From the NCBI GenBank assembly GCA_021161105.1, contig JAGHBG010000179.1, forward strand, positions 1 through 5,797: a stretch of 5,797 bases of DNA, read 5' to 3'. Shown here piece after piece: positions 4,711 to 5,797 of the stretch. The notes under the pieces are model-generated. The model was not told the DNA's origin. It did not search any database and worked only from the letters and a program-made list of their open reading frames with translations. This DNA is from Thermotogaceae bacterium. GTDB taxonomy: Bacteria; Thermotogota; Thermotogae; Thermotogales; Thermotogaceae. A program made the position numbers and the translations under genes. Each line of letters opens with the position of its first letter. Positions within the stretch are counted from its first letter, which is position 1.

Positions 4711-5670
4711 TTGATTTATATAGGGATTGATGTGGGAGGAACAAAAACAGAAGCTATTGCTGTGGATAAAGATGGAGAGGTTTTATCAAGGGCACTTGGT
4801 GGCCCGGGTAATCATGAATCTATTGGCGTGGAAAAAGCGGCGGAAGAGATCAGAAGAACCATTGAAAAAGCCATTGAGAATTTGAAAGATAAAGAAATTG
4901 GTGGGGCGTTCTTCGGAATGGCTGGAATAGATCATGAGGAAGATAGAGAAATAGCAAAAAGGATTATCAGGATGGTGGGAATAAATAATACCGGGTTTGA
5001 CAACGATGGAAGAGTTGCATTAAGATCATGCTTTTACAATGATAGAGGTATAGTAATAGCCTGCGGTACGGGTGGGATAAGCTATTCCGGAGATGGGGAA
5101 AAGCTTTTTAGAATAGGAGGATTCTCCTGGTCATTTGGAGAGAGGTTAGGATCTTACTTGATAGCCGGTATGGTAACGTCAGCTGCAGTTAGAGCTGTTG
5201 ATGGAAGAGATGAAGAAACTATTTTAAAAGAACTTCTGGAAGAAAAGCTCAAGATGAATATTTTTGAACTCAGGAAGATTTCCAGATTTGGCTTGACATC
5301 TGTTAAAGACAAAGTTCCTCTTATCATATCTGCACTCTATGAGGCCTATGAAAATCATGATTTCGTTGCAACCAGGATAATACTTTCCATAGTTGAGGAA
5401 GTTGTGCGAATAGCGAAGGCTCATAAAAATATGTTAAAAATTTCTTCTCCTATCGGGCTGTGCCTTACAGGAACTTTTTTCAGAAAAGCTCCTCAATATA
5501 TTAGGAAAATGATTCAAAGTGCTCTTGGAGAAGATTTTACAGTGTTCGTTTCAAATAGAGCGCCGGTGGTAGGCGCGGCTCACCTTGCTCTTGAAGCTGG
5601 CGGTGTGCGTCCAGGTGAAGAGACTCTGGAAAGAATAGCTTTTTCTTATGAGAGGAGAGTGAGAGAATGA
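4711..5670 (+). CDS. BadF/BadG-family sugar kinase, probable N-acetylglucosamine kinase
   Basis: The protein has 319 residues, the usual length for N-acetylglucosamine/glucosamine kinases of the BadF/BadG/BcrA/BcrD ATPase family (ASKHA fold). Visible motifs are GIDVGGTKTEAIAVD (5-19, phosphate-1), GGPGNH (30-35, sugar side), FGMAGID (68-74), NDGR with likely catalytic base D99, ACGTGG (117-122, phosphate-2), RIGGFSWSFG (134-143) and LTGTFF with the following helix (adenosine region). It should transfer phosphate from ATP to the 6-hydroxyl of GlcNAc or a GlcNAc-containing disaccharide in the cytoplasm. Where relatives usually read GDEGSG after the GGWG-like motif, this one reads GERLGS (143-148). 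It overlaps the next gene by four bases (ATGA), which implies translational coupling with the GH4 glycosidase and hence a linked substrate. The exact sugar is inferred from neighbours. Confidence 0.88.
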   Translation: MIYIGIDVGGTKTEAIAVDKDGEVLSRALGGPGNHESIGVEKAAEEIRRTIEKAIENLKDKEIGGAFFGMAGIDHEEDREIAKRIIRMVGINNTGFDNDGRVALRSCFYNDRGIVIACGTGGISYSGDGEKLFRIGGFSWSFGERLGSYLIAGMVTSAAVRAVDGRDEETILKELLEEKLKMNIFELRKISRFGLTSVKDKVPLIISALYEAYENHDFVATRIILSIVEEVVRIAKAHKNMLKISSPIGLCLTGTFFRKAPQYIRKMIQSALGEDFTVFVSNRAPVVGAAHLALEAGGVRPGEETLERIAFSYERRVRE

Positions 5671-5797
5671 AGATAGCTGTTATAGGGGGAGGCAGTTCAT
5701 ACACACCAGAACTTTTAACAGGGTTTTTGGAAATGCCGGAAGATATAGATGAGATATTTCTTTTTGATATAGAAGAAGGTAAAGAAAAGCTTAATAA
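5667..5797 (+). CDS. Family 4 glycosidase, N-terminal part (likely 6-phospho-beta-glucosidase type)
   Basis: The first 43 codons are present; the gene runs off the window. IAVIGGGSSYTPELLTGFL (3-21) is the NAD-binding Rossmann start of glycoside hydrolase family 4, and FLFDIEEGKEKL (31-42) gives the end of strand 2, with D34 expected to hold the NAD ribose. The SSYTPEL form is typical of the 6-phospho-beta-glucosidase branch (T. maritima BglT, E. coli ChbF/CelF), while other GH4 branches act on alpha-linked sugars. These enzymes use NAD and a divalent metal, and this branch needs a substrate phosphorylated at C6. The ATG overlaps the kinase stop, with GAGGAG nine bases upstream. The specificity motif around the catalytic cysteine lies outside the window, so the substrate class is inferred. 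Confidence 0.85.
   Translation, partial: MKIAVIGGGSSYTPELLTGFLEMPEDIDEIFLFDIEEGKEKLN

Noticed and set aside
1..5797. tRNA, rRNA, CRISPR array, riboswitch or origin
   Set aside because: No cloverleaf ending in CCA, no regularly spaced repeats and no DnaA-box cluster was seen on either strand; the nagA leader (~24 bases) is too short for a riboswitch.

Overview
The window reads as an accessory-to-metabolic stretch of a thermophile-like, A+T-rich bacterial chromosome. Several signs suggest Thermotogota or a related anaerobe: very strong AGGAGG-type ribosome binding sites, several TTG starts, heavy use of AGA/AGG and ATA codons, and a kinase-GH4 glycosidase gene pair like the one I recall next to bglT (TM1281) in Thermotoga maritima. 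This placement is inference; no rRNA or other marker gene is present.

Layout. Positions 1-190 hold the 3' end of an unidentified plus-strand gene, with a small hairpin that overlaps its stop codon. A two-gene minus-strand operon converges on it. It is read from 1436 down to 259: a membrane protein with a bacterial PH (bPH2/DUF304) domain, then an exported, tyrosine-rich protein I do not recognise. Upstream of this operon lies a perfect 16-bp palindrome (1527-1542). Positions 1577-2009 are a dead, internally deleted IS3-family element. Both terminal inverted repeats (18 of 21 bases matching), the first ~37 codons of OrfA and the last ~45 codons of OrfB remain, joined by a pyrimidine-rich filler unlike transposase sequence.

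From about 2090 the window switches to a plus-strand catabolic operon. A terminator-like hairpin, an extended -10 promoter and an 8+8 bp inverted repeat are stacked just ahead of nagA (2157-3287, N-acetylglucosamine-6-phosphate deacetylase). It is followed by a cytoplasmic serine hydrolase of the beta-lactamase/PBP fold (3299-4636), a BadF/BadG-type sugar kinase (4711-5670) and, overlapping it by 4 bp, the start of an NAD-dependent family 4 glycosidase (5667 to the edge).

How the genes may work together. The kinase supplies sugar 6-phosphates with ATP. The GH4 enzyme would split a 6-phosphorylated disaccharide. NagA removes the acetyl group from GlcNAc-6-P. The serine hydrolase probably trims an ester, amide or peptide from the incoming glycan. 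This suggests uptake and breakdown of chitobiose- or muropeptide-derived amino sugars without a phosphotransferase system. No transporter, NagB or regulator is in view, so the exact substrate is open.
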